In this document: positions 18,975 to 29,617 of the stretch, one piece after another
Layout: each line of letters starts with the position of its first letter
Position numbering within the stretch: the first letter of the stretch is position 1
Assembly: GCF_016306625.1 (NCBI RefSeq)
Contig: NZ_JACOII010000022.1
Span: 62,001 to 126,000 of the forward strand
From: Xenorhabdus lircayensis
GTDB taxonomy: Bacteria; Pseudomonadota; Gammaproteobacteria; Enterobacterales; Enterobacteriaceae
Length of the DNA: 64,000 nucleotides
Reading direction: 5' to 3'
The notes under the pieces: model-generated
Database searches by the model: none
Told to the model about the DNA's origin: nothing
Seen by the model: only the letters and a program-made list of their open reading frames with translations
Made by a program: the position numbers and the translations under genes

Positions 18975-19841
18975 TGGTAAAGTTTCACACCAACGATTTT
19001 TATATTCAAAAGTAGGATTACCCAATGAGTAGCGCATGGTTTTGTCCCCCTGCTGACACAGTGCTTTTGCTTCTTGGGTATTCACCCACATCAAAATACT
19101 ACCAACACTGAGATGAGCATATTCGGGATCATAGCCACCATTAATGGCATCAAATGAAATCCATTTAGGGCTATCCGCCCATAGAACAAAATCATAAGCA
19201 CAAGGTTTACCGTTAATCAGTAACACATTGCCAAACATATGTTCACGAAGCTCTGAATACATTTCAAGAAGATGCGTTTTTTGCTCCTCAGAGTAGCTGT
19301 AATTCCAGCGCTTCTGGTACAGATCGATATAGATATTCACCAATTCTTCTGCACTGAATTCACTTGAAGGACGGATTTCTCCCCCAGCCCGCTTAAATTT
19401 GTTGATCTCGTTGCTGCGATTACGACGGGTTTTGTAAGAGAAACTGTCTTTAATGAGACAGATTTTTCGTTTGTTGAATCGTGGGCTATAGCTGGTATTA
19501 ATAAAGTTATCTTTATGGATTGGAGATAACCTCTTTGATTTTACTGGTAAAAATATCTTAGCGTCCATTGCAATAGGGAAAACAATTTCATCATATGAAA
19601 CTAAGTAACTAGTTTGCATATCTTCAATTAACTTTTTGTTATTAAAAGAAAAACAGGCCCCTTTAATTTCTGTTTTTGTTTTTTTGATATAAAAACAAAA
19701 TTTCCCATCAAGATGCCTATCCAAAAAAGAGATAATGTTGGGGTGTGTTGATGCACATCCACCAAAAAGAGCATAAGCCTCTTTATACTGCTCAAAACCG
19801 CATTCTTTCCACCCTGAAAGAAGTGCTTTTACTGCTCCCAT
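18954..19841 (-). CDS. Mig-14 family protein
   Basis: The 295-residue protein resembles Salmonella Mig-14, an inner-membrane-associated protein needed for resistance to antimicrobial peptides and survival in macrophages. Supporting features are the N-terminal SGWKECGFEQYKEAYALFGG, the basic centre TRRNRSNEINKFKRAGGE, IYIDLYQKRWNYSYSEEQ and the C-terminal FDAINGGYDPEYAHLSVGSI. The fold of this family is GNAT-like (BioF2/FemAB-like), so an acyl or aminoacyl transfer role is possible but unproven. The start at 19841 follows a GGAGAT site. It overlaps the waaC 3' end convergently and sits inside the LPS core locus, which fits an envelope-modification role. Identification rests on remembered motif similarity. 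Confidence 0.75.
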   Translation of the reverse strand: MGAVKALLSGWKECGFEQYKEAYALFGGCASTHPNIISFLDRHLDGKFCFYIKKTKTEIKGACFSFNNKKLIEDMQTSYLVSYDEIVFPIAMDAKIFLPVKSKRLSPIHKDNFINTSYSPRFNKRKICLIKDSFSYKTRRNRSNEINKFKRAGGEIRPSSEFSAEELVNIYIDLYQKRWNYSYSEEQKTHLLEMYSELREHMFGNVLLINGKPCAYDFVLWADSPKWISFDAINGGYDPEYAHLSVGSILMWVNTQEAKALCQQGDKTMRYSLGNPTFEYKNRWCETLPLGKVLF

Positions 19842-20064
19842 AGGGGTATCTCCATAAAGATATTCTGGTTTTATCTGTCAATAATTAGAAACAGTCAGTC
19901 AAATACCATATTTTACATAAAAATAAGGTAATGAGATACGGGTGTATTTTACGTTAAAAACAATCTATATGAACATAATAATCTACATTATTTATGAAAT
20001 AACAAATTAACTCCCTTATAATTTTCATTAGAGAAAATCACCCTCATTCGCAGTAAATGAATAC

Positions 20065-20235
20065 TTAATTGGCTGATTGAGTAATAGAAGAAGTCGAATC
20101 AATTGAACCATCATCAATTATGATAAGCTCATAATCTTCAAAAGACTGTGACAATATAGAATCTATAGATTCCTCTAAATAACTCTCACCATTATAGACT
20201 GACATCAGCACAGAAATCCTAGGAGATGAATTCAT
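20065..20235 (-). pseudogene. N-terminal fragment of a family 2 glycosyltransferase
   Basis: A 56-codon frame reads RISVLMSVYNGESYLEESID then SILSQSFEDYELIIIDDGS, the classic start of a GT2 glycosyltransferase (nucleotide-binding strand and first Asp pair), and stops at TAA shortly after STSSITQSAN. No downstream continuation was found on this strand. The remaining sequence between 19842 and 20457 is AT-rich and holds no other recognisable gene. It is probably what remains of a core or O-antigen glycosyltransferase lost by deletion. Confidence 0.75.
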
Positions 20236-20402
20236 TTATCTACCTTAATAAAAAAACAACAATTTTTTATATTATTACTATAGCACATCAATTCAAACAA
20301 AAATTTATAATTCATACAAAATCACATCTATTTCTTCAATAAAAACCAACATTATAAAATCACTTTATTAATAAATATAATTTACCTTACTTTATAATTA
20401 AT

Positions 20403-20436
20403 AAAAAACAGACCAAATAAATTTAGTCTATTTTTT
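20403..20436 (-). terminator. Possible terminator after the 20458-21411 glycosyltransferase
   Basis: Short AGAC/GTCT arms flanked on both sides by A6 and T6 runs lie just past the stop of the minus-strand glycosyltransferase. The stem is weak, so termination strength is doubtful. Confidence 0.4.
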
Positions 20437-20457
20437 AATATCACACCATGATTATCA

Positions 20458-21411
20458 TTAGTAATTTTTCTTATTAATTACCTTATAGTATTTTTTCTTA
20501 AAACTAAATCTAACACGTCTGTCTAGCATAAAACCTAATGTGGATACACTTCTTATCAACCCCATCAATGAAGAAAAAGATTCAATTGATAATAATCCTT
20601 TATGTTTGTATATAATTTCTATTGCATGACAGACAGTAAGATTTCTGAAACCTTCACCAAACACTTTATTATCCATTAACACAACTTCTGCCATGGTATT
20701 TATTTTATCTTTATTTATAGTACCAGAAAGACTACCTTCTCTTTTAATATAATTATAATACTTCATTTTTGTATAATATATTTTTTCACATTTAATTAAT
20801 ATTGATGAAAATGATAAGGCATCTTCATAACATGAAACTTCTGGGAAATTACTCCCTTCAAATAAGTTTCTTCTAAAAAATTTACCGCATGAATGAGCCT
20901 GATATTTTTTATGGATCAAATACTCCTTTATTGCCGTATTTCTATCAAATAGCACTGGAGATATTAAATGCGATTTATGTATTATATCATCAAACTTTTT
21001 AACCTCTTGCAACGGAGTAATTAGCATATCCGGTTTTTTTTCCATAAGAAAGTCAATAATCTCTTTCATAGAAAAATCTGCTAGAAAATCATCACCATCA
21101 ACAAAAGTAATATAATCACTATTACTTACTTCCACAGCATATTTTTTTACTTTACCTAAGCTCCTGAATTCTTTTCTTATATATACAAAAGAACTATTTT
21201 CCTCAGAAAAATTTTTTAAAATAGATGGAGTAGAATCGGAGGAACTATCATCTATCAACAAAACTTCATATAAATAGGGGTTTAAACCAGACAAAGCACC
21301 TTTTATGCTATTGATACACTTTAGAATTAGTTTTTCCAAATTATGTGCAGCAACAACGATTGACAATATTTTTGAAGAAACTGAATGTGTGTCTTGTATT
21401 TTAGTAATCAT
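20458..21411 (-). CDS. Family 2 glycosyltransferase
   Basis: The 317-residue protein has a GT-A fold start: LSIVVAAHNLEKLILKCINS, then YEVLLIDDSSSDSTPSIL and the metal-binding DGDD in YITFVDGDDFLADF. The C-terminal half (HKKYQAHSCGKFFRRNLFEG, CYEDALSFSSILIKCEKIYY) is typical of polysaccharide glycosyltransferases of the WbbL/EpsJ kind. The sugar and acceptor are unknown; the position between waaC and waaQ suggests outer-core LPS. The gene is much more AT-rich than waaC and waaF, suggesting transfer. It has about 140 bp of non-coding sequence on its 5' side. Confidence 0.8.
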   Translation of the reverse strand: MITKIQDTHSVSSKILSIVVAAHNLEKLILKCINSIKGALSGLNPYLYEVLLIDDSSSDSTPSILKNFSEENSSFVYIRKEFRSLGKVKKYAVEVSNSDYITFVDGDDFLADFSMKEIIDFLMEKKPDMLITPLQEVKKFDDIIHKSHLISPVLFDRNTAIKEYLIHKKYQAHSCGKFFRRNLFEGSNFPEVSCYEDALSFSSILIKCEKIYYTKMKYYNYIKREGSLSGTINKDKINTMAEVVLMDNKVFGEGFRNLTVCHAIEIIYKHKGLLSIESFSSLMGLIRSVSTLGFMLDRRVRFSFKKKYYKVINKKNY

Positions 21412-21555
21412 AATAATTATTAATTCACATTATCAATGTGGTATACTGTTAATATATAATATCATAAATTCAAGTCAATATTTATGACATTACACCTATA
21501 AATTTTCATATTAAAAATAAATTCAATCTCATTATAATAATGATATCTTGTTATG

Positions 21556-22512
21556 TCACAATTTTAATTGGTAATAATATTCTGCCAATGTCATTCCTCG
21601 CACCAGCGGTTTCAGAAACTCAAATAGTCCTTCCAAGTCTTGATAAAGCTGCTCAATCTGTCCCTCGTTTTTAAACGTTGGGCTCCCTCCCGGCATAAAC
21701 TCAGATGAATGCAGCATAAACTCAACATAATCACTACCACCAGCCAACGTTTGCTGGACAACTTTTTTCATCTGCTCCAAGTTACCACCTTTTGGGCGCA
21801 ACCAATTAACCGATGGCGAACGCTGCTTACCTCGCAAATGATCATACTTTTGCTTGATAAAATTCATAATCAGTGAGTGTTTATACTGAATACTCATTGG
21901 CACTTGCAGCAACGAAGAGTCACCGACTTTGGCTATATCCTGCAAATCCATAAAATAAGCGTGAGCAGGAAAACGGCTATAATCTGTTCCACCATTCCCC
22001 TTAGGATCACCTTTAGTAAGACGCCAATTAACCTTTGGTGTAACGGAACAATCTACTTGATAACCATACTCGACCAATAATTGCGCATAGTACTCATTGA
22101 ATGCCCAGCGACCAGCACGATGACTCAACATCTTAGTTTGGAGCTTATCTTCCAGCAAATTGGTCATTAAATCAACTTTGGCTTTAATCTGTTCTTTGGG
22201 GTATTCAATCAGGTAAGGCTTATAACACATATCGTCATCAGTAAGGGGAACAATGGGCGGATTGTTCCAAGCATGCAAATGCATGCCTATTTCCCCAGTA
22301 TTTCTGGCAATCACATCCTCGGCAAATTCGATATAGCTATCATCCATTGCCATTTCATAGTTGGTTAACCAGACGGGTTTGAATCCAAAACGTTCACAGA
22401 GATTCTGAAATCTTGGCAGATAATGCGTGTTCTTTGTCGATATCTTCTCACGATTTTGCCATAGATCATCACCTTCAGTGTCGATCGTGATAATAAAAGC
22501 GGGTAATAACAT
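21556..22512 (-). CDS. Polysaccharide deacetylase family protein, WalW-like
   Basis: The protein begins, after ATG 22512, with LLPAFIITIDTEGDDLW, the WalW-type deacetylase opening with its metal-binding Asp. It has HLHAWNNPP and SHRAGRWAFNEYYAQLLVEYG as further metal and substrate motifs. The family (NodB-like polysaccharide deacetylases, CE4) removes N-acetyl groups from sugars. WalW-type genes sit in LPS core loci of Serratia and relatives and may deacetylate a core HexNAc. The frame is open to 22578 with a hydrophobic extension, but the later ATG matches the family start. Its own transcript is divergent from waaQ. Confidence 0.78.
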   Translation of the reverse strand: MLLPAFIITIDTEGDDLWQNREKISTKNTHYLPRFQNLCERFGFKPVWLTNYEMAMDDSYIEFAEDVIARNTGEIGMHLHAWNNPPIVPLTDDDMCYKPYLIEYPKEQIKAKVDLMTNLLEDKLQTKMLSHRAGRWAFNEYYAQLLVEYGYQVDCSVTPKVNWRLTKGDPKGNGGTDYSRFPAHAYFMDLQDIAKVGDSSLLQVPMSIQYKHSLIMNFIKQKYDHLRGKQRSPSVNWLRPKGGNLEQMKKVVQQTLAGGSDYVEFMLHSSEFMPGGSPTFKNEGQIEQLYQDLEGLFEFLKPLVRGMTLAEYYYQLKL

Positions 22513-22714
22513 CAATATGCACCAAAATGTGATAATAATAGTTATCCTAATGGTACGCATAGCAAATAAATAGCGCAATTAGAGAATCCTAACTACCTGA
22601 TTAGGTGTAAACTTCCCTTAATAAAGCTACTTTATTGATGCACTTAAAGATGGCACGCTATAATTTTTACATTAAGATCACCATATAATATTGATATTCT
22701 AAAGAACTCAACAC

Positions 22715-23782
22715 ATGACCAAAAAAAACAATGAAATCAAACGCATTCTGGTGATTAAACTACAACATCATGGTGATATGCTACTGGTAACACCTGTCAT
22801 CAACACACTAACCCATAATTATCCAGATGCAAAAGTTGATGTACTTCTTTATAAAGAAACCTTGCCTATGCTGGAGAATTCAACAGAAATTTCCCGTATT
22901 TTTTCCATAGACCGTAAATGGAAACAGCTAGGTGAAAGAAAGAAGTTATTACATGAGTGGAATCTACTAAAAGCATTACGACAGCAACACTATGATTTAA
23001 TTGTCAATCTTGCTGATCAATGGCGAAGTGCCTTTATCACTCGTTTCACTGGGGCACCCATTCGTTTGGCACTTGATTACCCTAAGCGCCAAAACTGGAA
23101 ATGGCGTTTTTGTCATACTGAAGTTATACCTATAAATGACCATAACTCATTACACACAGTAGAACAAAACCTTTCTATCCTAAAACCATTGCAACTTACA
23201 CCGCTCATCACAAAAGTGACAATGAGCTATAGTGATAAGGATTTACTATGGGTAAAAGAAGCACTTACCAAATACGCATTTTCCGACCGATACCTCGTGA
23301 TTCAACCTACGTCTCGATGGTTTTTCAAATGCTGGGATGAAAAGAAAATGGCAGAGGTGATTACAACACTACAGAAAGATGAACACAGTATTATCATCAC
23401 TTCTGGACCAGATAAGCGTGAGCTGGAGATGGTCGATACTATCCTGTCATACTGCCCTGATAAAAAAAATATCCTATCTCTCGCAGGGCAATTAACATTA
23501 CCCAAACTTGCTGCTTTGATTGATCATGCCAAGTTATTCATCGGTGTAGATTCAGTCCCCATGCACATGGCCGCTGCGCTAAAAACACCTTGTATAGCAT
23601 TATTCGGCCCATCCAAACTAACATTCTGGAAACCGTGGGAATCTATTGGTGAAGTGGTTTGGGCTGGTGACTATGGCAATATCCCACATCCAGATGATAT
23701 CAAAACTCATACAAATGAGCGTTACTTGGATTTGATTCCAGTGGATGCAGTTATTTCAGCAGCAAGGAAATATATTTCATGA
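22715..23782 (+). CDS. waaQ: LPS heptosyltransferase III (WaaQ)
   Basis: WaaQ adds the branching third heptose to heptose II of the inner core. The 355-residue GT9 protein starts with IKRILVIKLQHHGDMLLVTP. It contains the donor loop QPTSRWFFKCWDEKKMAEVI and the signature LFIGVDSVPMHMAAALKTPC, both typical of the WaaQ branch rather than WaaC or WaaF. Its stop overlaps the ATG of the next glycosyltransferase, so it heads a three-gene coupled unit. The 136-bp divergent spacer before it probably holds promoters for both directions. Confidence 0.9.
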   Translation: MTKKNNEIKRILVIKLQHHGDMLLVTPVINTLTHNYPDAKVDVLLYKETLPMLENSTEISRIFSIDRKWKQLGERKKLLHEWNLLKALRQQHYDLIVNLADQWRSAFITRFTGAPIRLALDYPKRQNWKWRFCHTEVIPINDHNSLHTVEQNLSILKPLQLTPLITKVTMSYSDKDLLWVKEALTKYAFSDRYLVIQPTSRWFFKCWDEKKMAEVITTLQKDEHSIIITSGPDKRELEMVDTILSYCPDKKNILSLAGQLTLPKLAALIDHAKLFIGVDSVPMHMAAALKTPCIALFGPSKLTFWKPWESIGEVVWAGDYGNIPHPDDIKTHTNERYLDLIPVDAVISAARKYIS

Positions 23783-24909
23783 AACCACTACGTTTAGCTA
23801 TCGTTCGCCAAAAATACCGCCCAGATGGAGGGGCTGAACGTTTTGTATCGAGAGCACTAGAAGCTCTAAATCACCAACAAATTGAGCTGAATGTGATTAC
23901 ACGATCTTGGCAGGGAGAAAACAACCCTAATTGGCATATTCACCTATGTAACCCGATTAAGTATGGAAGAATCAGTCGAGAAAGTGGTTTCGCAAAATCT
24001 GCTCGACAATTATGGCAAAAAGAACAGTTTGATTTAGTCCAAAGTCACGAAAGAATTGCTGGTTGCGATATTTATAGAGCCGGGGATGGTGTTCATATAC
24101 GCTGGCTACATCAGCGTGCTCGTATTTTGTCAAAATGGAAAGCCAAATGGCTATTAAACGATCGTTACCACCGTTATGTGATGAAAGCAGAGCAGGAAAT
24201 GTATTCGGATCCTGCTTTGAAGCAGGTTATCTGTAACGCAAAAATGGTAAAACAGGAAATTATTGAGGCATTTGGTGTATCTGAAGATAAAATATCCGTT
24301 ATATACAATGCTATTGATAGTAAGAAATTCTTTCCTCCTGATGAACAAGCTCGTTTAGCATTGCGACAACAATATGAAATTCCCCCAATTGCAAAATGCC
24401 TGATTTATGTGGGATCTGGTTTTGAACGAAAAGGCTTATCCGCGGCCATTAAAACGGTTGCGAAAACGGGAGACTATCTATTAATTATTGGTAAGGATAA
24501 AGAGCAGAAGAAATACCAAGATATTGCAAGTGCTTTAGGGTGTCATCATCGTATCCGTTTCATGGGCTTACAAAAAAATACATTACCTTTTTATCAAATG
24601 TCTGATGCTTTGTTGCTGCCAACACTCTATGATCCATTTCCGAATGTGATCCTTGAAGCCATGGCATGTGGTTTACCTGTAATCACCAGTACAACGTGCG
24701 GAGGAGCCGAATTCATCACCGACGGAAAAAATGGTTTCGTCTGCGATGCACTAGACCTCGAAAAATTAGGGGAAGCAGTTCATAGCATTCCTGATAATAT
24801 ATTAGATACAAATATGTCTATTGCTGCAAAAAATCAGGTAATGACAGCAACCCCTGAAAATTTATCTCAGCAATTAATTCAGCTTTATCAAAGAGTTTTA
24901 GCACAGTGA
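23779..24909 (+). CDS. LPS core glycosyltransferase, family 4 (WaaG-like)
   Basis: The 376-residue protein has a GT-B fold. It opens LRLAIVRQKYRPDGGAERFV and has HERIAGCDIYRAGDGVHIRW in the acceptor domain. Its C-terminal donor domain has YVGSGFERKGLSAAI and the glutamate motif DPFPNVILEAMACGLPVITS. The opening resembles WaaG (UDP-glucose:heptose I glucosyltransferase) and its relatives, so it probably adds the first outer-core hexose, but the donor sugar is not certain. Its ATG overlaps the waaQ stop and its TGA overlaps the start of the next gene. Confidence 0.82.
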   Translation: MKPLRLAIVRQKYRPDGGAERFVSRALEALNHQQIELNVITRSWQGENNPNWHIHLCNPIKYGRISRESGFAKSARQLWQKEQFDLVQSHERIAGCDIYRAGDGVHIRWLHQRARILSKWKAKWLLNDRYHRYVMKAEQEMYSDPALKQVICNAKMVKQEIIEAFGVSEDKISVIYNAIDSKKFFPPDEQARLALRQQYEIPPIAKCLIYVGSGFERKGLSAAIKTVAKTGDYLLIIGKDKEQKKYQDIASALGCHHRIRFMGLQKNTLPFYQMSDALLLPTLYDPFPNVILEAMACGLPVITSTTCGGAEFITDGKNGFVCDALDLEKLGEAVHSIPDNILDTNMSIAAKNQVMTATPENLSQQLIQLYQRVLAQ

Positions 24910-26009
24910 AAGAACACATTCTATTTATTATTGATGGATTACCCGGAGGAGGAGCTGAAAATGTCACTCTTCGTCTTGCCGCTGGTTTACATCAATCAGG
25001 TTATCAAATTTCATTACTTTCACTGAATACTCAATTATCTTATACCATACCAGAAGGTATTCATTATATTATTAGCTCCGATAATTATCAGGGCCCTTTA
25101 AGAAAACTCAATGAGATCAAACGCCGAGCTAAAGCTATGGATAAAGTTTTATTAGAACTTTTCCAACAAAGAAGCAAACCAGCTCTTGTTATTTCTAACC
25201 TTCATAAGACTGATCGTATAGTCGTTAAATCCAAAGCATTGGATGATTGCAATGTATGGCATTGTATTCATGGAATATTCTCTCAATCATACTTAGGTAA
25301 TAAAAGTGGTCTTTCTTATTGGATAAAAAAAGAAAAGATAAAAAGTGTTTATAAAAACAGGCAAATCATCTGTGTTTCTAATGCAGTTAGCAATGACCTG
25401 ATAAAGAATATTTCGATACAACCTAACCAGATAAAAACCATCTATAACCCATTTAATATTGATGAAATAAATAATAAATCTTCACAGACCAACCCTTATC
25501 ATGGGCTAAATTACCTTCTCCATGTTGGACGTCTCCACGAAGTCAAACGTCAAGATAGGCTTATTGATGCCTTTGCAAAAACAAATCTACCATGCAAACT
25601 AGTTATTGTTGGCCAAGGCAGTAAAGAAATCGAAGATAAGATTAAATTTAAGATCCGTGAGCTTGGCTTGGACAATAAAGTTATTCTGGCTGGTTTTCAC
25701 TCTAATCCGCTACCTATTATTAGTGGTGCCAAAGCTGTTGTTATCAGTTCAGACAGCGAAGGATTACCCACAGTGTTAATCGAAGCATTGATTTGCCATA
25801 CACCTATCGTTAGCACTGATTGTCCTGGTGGTGTAAGGGAAATAATGACCGGTGACCTTAAAAACTATCTGGCTGAACTAACTGCCGATGGCTTAGCAAA
25901 AAAAATGCAGCTTGTTTATGATACCCCACCAAGAATCACAGATGAGATGTATGAAAAATTTGAAGCAAATAATATACAGAAGCAATATATTGAATTAATA
26001 GAAAAATAG
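24906..26009 (+). CDS. Family 4 glycosyltransferase
   Basis: The 367-residue GT-B protein begins EHILFIIDGLPGGGAENVTL and has the donor-domain motifs HVGRLHEVKRQDRLIDAF and SDSEGLPTVLIEALICHTPI. GTG 24906, overlapping the previous stop, is the start of the frame. Genes of this type in enterobacterial core loci add outer-core hexoses; the sugar specificity is unknown. It ends the waaQ unit, about 100 bp before waaA. Confidence 0.8.
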   Translation: MKEHILFIIDGLPGGGAENVTLRLAAGLHQSGYQISLLSLNTQLSYTIPEGIHYIISSDNYQGPLRKLNEIKRRAKAMDKVLLELFQQRSKPALVISNLHKTDRIVVKSKALDDCNVWHCIHGIFSQSYLGNKSGLSYWIKKEKIKSVYKNRQIICVSNAVSNDLIKNISIQPNQIKTIYNPFNIDEINNKSSQTNPYHGLNYLLHVGRLHEVKRQDRLIDAFAKTNLPCKLVIVGQGSKEIEDKIKFKIRELGLDNKVILAGFHSNPLPIISGAKAVVISSDSEGLPTVLIEALICHTPIVSTDCPGGVREIMTGDLKNYLAELTADGLAKKMQLVYDTPPRITDEMYEKFEANNIQKQYIELIEK

Positions 26010-26113
26010 CTCATAAAACACCCAGCCATGAATAAAATTGGTCCGCATTTTACACACTTTCTTCAAGCCAATGTGATATTATAGCCAAAGTCTATGTCAG
26101 TGAATTTGATAGA

Positions 26114-27390
26114 ATGTTGCTTCGCTTATATCAGGTACTTCTCTACCTTATCCAACCAATTATCTGGTTACGTCTGCTGTTACGCAGCCGTAGCTCACCT
26201 GCGTATCGCAAACGCTGGGGGGAACGTTATGGTTTCTGTGCCAAAAAAGTTACCCCGGGTGGGATTTTACTTCATTCCGTTTCTGTCGGAGAGACATTGG
26301 CCGCTATTCCGTTAGTGCGGATCTTGCGGCACCATTATCCTTTCTTGCCCATTACTATAACCACCATGACACCGACTGGCTCTGAAAGAGTCCTGTCTGC
26401 TCTGGGCACTGATGTTAACCATGTATACCTTCCCTACGACTTGCCTGGCTCAATGAGCCGTTTTCTTGATCACGTCAATCCAAAGTTAGTGATCATTATG
26501 GAAACCGAACTGTGGCCAAATCTGATCACTCAGTTGCACCGGCGCGAAATCCCGCTGGTCATTGCCAATGCAAGGTTATCAACCCGCTCTGCGGCGGGAT
26601 ATCAAAAAATTAGCAGCTTTATTAAAACCATTTTAAATAAGATCACACTGATTGCTGCGCAAAATCAGGAAGATGGTGAACGTTTTATCGAATTGGGATT
26701 AAGGCGTTCCCAACTCTCGGTGACTGGTAGCCTTAAGTTCGATATTTCCGTTGCCCCAGAATTAGCGGCAAAGGCCATCACATTACGCCGCCAATGGGCT
26801 CCTCACCGCCCTGTATGGATCGCAACCAGCACCCATGATGGCGAAGAAAGTATTATTCTGGATGCACATTGCAATCTCCTGAAACAATTTCCTGATCTCT
26901 TGTTAATTCTAGTGCCTCGCCATCCTGAACGTTTCAGCAAGGCCGCTGAACTGACACAAAAAGCTGGGTTGAACGCAATATTGCGAAGTGCTGGCACTAT
27001 TCCAGACACCAATGTGCAAGTGGTTATCGGAGATACCATGGGCGAATTGATGCTCCTGTACGGTATCGCTGATCTGGCTTTTGTCGGAGGTAGCCTGATA
27101 GAACGTGGTGGACATAACCCATTGGAAGCAGCAGCGCATGCCATTCCGGTTATTATGGGTCCACATACATTCAATTTTAAAGATATCTGTGCCAAGCTGG
27201 ATAAAGCTGATGGGCTGATTACTGTCACGGATAGCCAATCATTAAGTTCAGCTATCAATAGTCTGCTGACAGACAAAGACTACCGCCGCTATTACGGTCA
27301 TCATGCCGCAGAAGTCCTGCACGAAAATCAAGGTGCCCTTCAGCGCTTGCTAAAATTACTGGAACCTTATCTCCCTCCAAGGAGCCATTG

Positions 27391-27391
<1 letters not shown>
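26114..27391 (+). CDS. waaA: 3-deoxy-D-manno-octulosonic acid (Kdo) transferase
   Basis: WaaA adds Kdo residues from CMP-Kdo to the lipid A precursor at the inner membrane; it is essential in most enterobacteria. The 425-residue protein has an N-terminal membrane anchor, then [31 protein letters not shown] and ETELWPNLI. The CMP-binding C-terminal part contains [28 protein letters not shown] and [20 protein letters not shown]. The match to E. coli WaaA is close over its whole length. Its TGA overlaps the ATG of waaE. Confidence 0.97.
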
Positions 27392-28646
<1,255 letters not shown>

Positions 28647-28693
28647 TATCGTCATTCAGGGGGCAATGATTATCCCCAGCCCCCCAAATACGC

Positions 28694-29503
28694 TTAATGC
28701 TGACACTGGCGACAGAAAAATGTGCTGCGTTGCCCTAATTTTACACACTCAATTTTTTCACCGCATATTGGGCAAAGTTCACCTTTCTTACCGTAAACAA
28801 ACAACTCCTGAGCAAAATACCCCGGTTTACCATCAGATTGCAGAAAATCTTTCAGCGTCGTTCCGCCTTGTTTAATAGAACGATGCAAGATTTGTTTGAT
28901 GATATCGACCAATAAATAGGCCTCTTGCTGTGTCAGTGAATTCACAGGGCGCTCGGGCAAGATACGCGCAACGAACAGTGCCTCGTTGGCATAAATATTC
29001 CCCACACCAACGACAACTTTATTATCCATCAGCCAAGGTTTGATGGCGGTTTTTTTGTTGTGGGAAAGAGTGTAAAGATATTCCCCATCAAATAAGTCAG
29101 AAAGCGGCTCTGGGCCTAAATGGGCCAGTACGGAGCACTCATCAAGATTGTCACTCCATAACCATGCACCAAAACGCCGAGGATCGGTATATCGAAGAAT
29201 TTTGCCATCAGCCATAATCAAATCGACATGATCATGCTTTTCTGGAGGAAATTCATCCAACAAGATACGTAAACTGCCGGACATTCCCAAATGAATAATA
29301 ATCCAGCCTTCAGGCAGCTCAAGCAGTAAATACTTTGCCCGTCGCTGAACACTCAATACTGGCCTATCGGAAAGTTTCATGATTTGCTCGGAAACAGGCC
29401 AGCGCAAACGCGAATTTCTGACCTCAGCGTATTGGATCACATTACCAACCAAGTGAGGTTCAATCCCCCTGCGACTGGTTTCCACCTCTGGTAGCTCCGG
29501 CAT
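28694..29503 (-). CDS. mutM: Formamidopyrimidine-DNA glycosylase (Fpg)
   Basis: MutM removes 8-oxoguanine and ring-opened purines from DNA and nicks the abasic site. The 269-residue protein starts [20 protein letters not shown], so Pro2 and Glu3 of the active site are present. The beta-hairpin Lys lies in [14 protein letters not shown], the DNA-binding helix carries [20 protein letters not shown], and the C-terminal zinc finger ([13 protein letters not shown]) is complete. E. coli has rpmG directly upstream; here a large LPS block (29.6-35.6 kb) intervenes. Confidence 0.97.
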   Translation of the reverse strand: MPELPEVETSRRGIEPHLVGNVIQYAEVRNSRLRWPVSEQIMKLSDRPVLSVQRRAKYLLLELPEGWIIIHLGMSGSLRILLDEFPPEKHDHVDLIMADGKILRYTDPRRFGAWLWSDNLDECSVLAHLGPEPLSDLFDGEYLYTLSHNKKTAIKPWLMDNKVVVGVGNIYANEALFVARILPERPVNSLTQQEAYLLVDIIKQILHRSIKQGGTTLKDFLQSDGKPGYFAQELFVYGKKGELCPICGEKIECVKLGQRSTFFCRQCQH

Positions 29504-29617
29504 ACCGACTCCTTGAATAAATAATCAACAACGGGTATCTCAGCAGATAACGATACCGTTTTCATGTATCATTTGCAGCCAGTTTCGTTGGATAGTTGAG
29601 AAAATAGATTAATCACT

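Noticed and set aside
26803-27276. 157-codon frame antisense to waaA
   Set aside because: waaA is a clear full-length match, so the antisense frame is a shadow.
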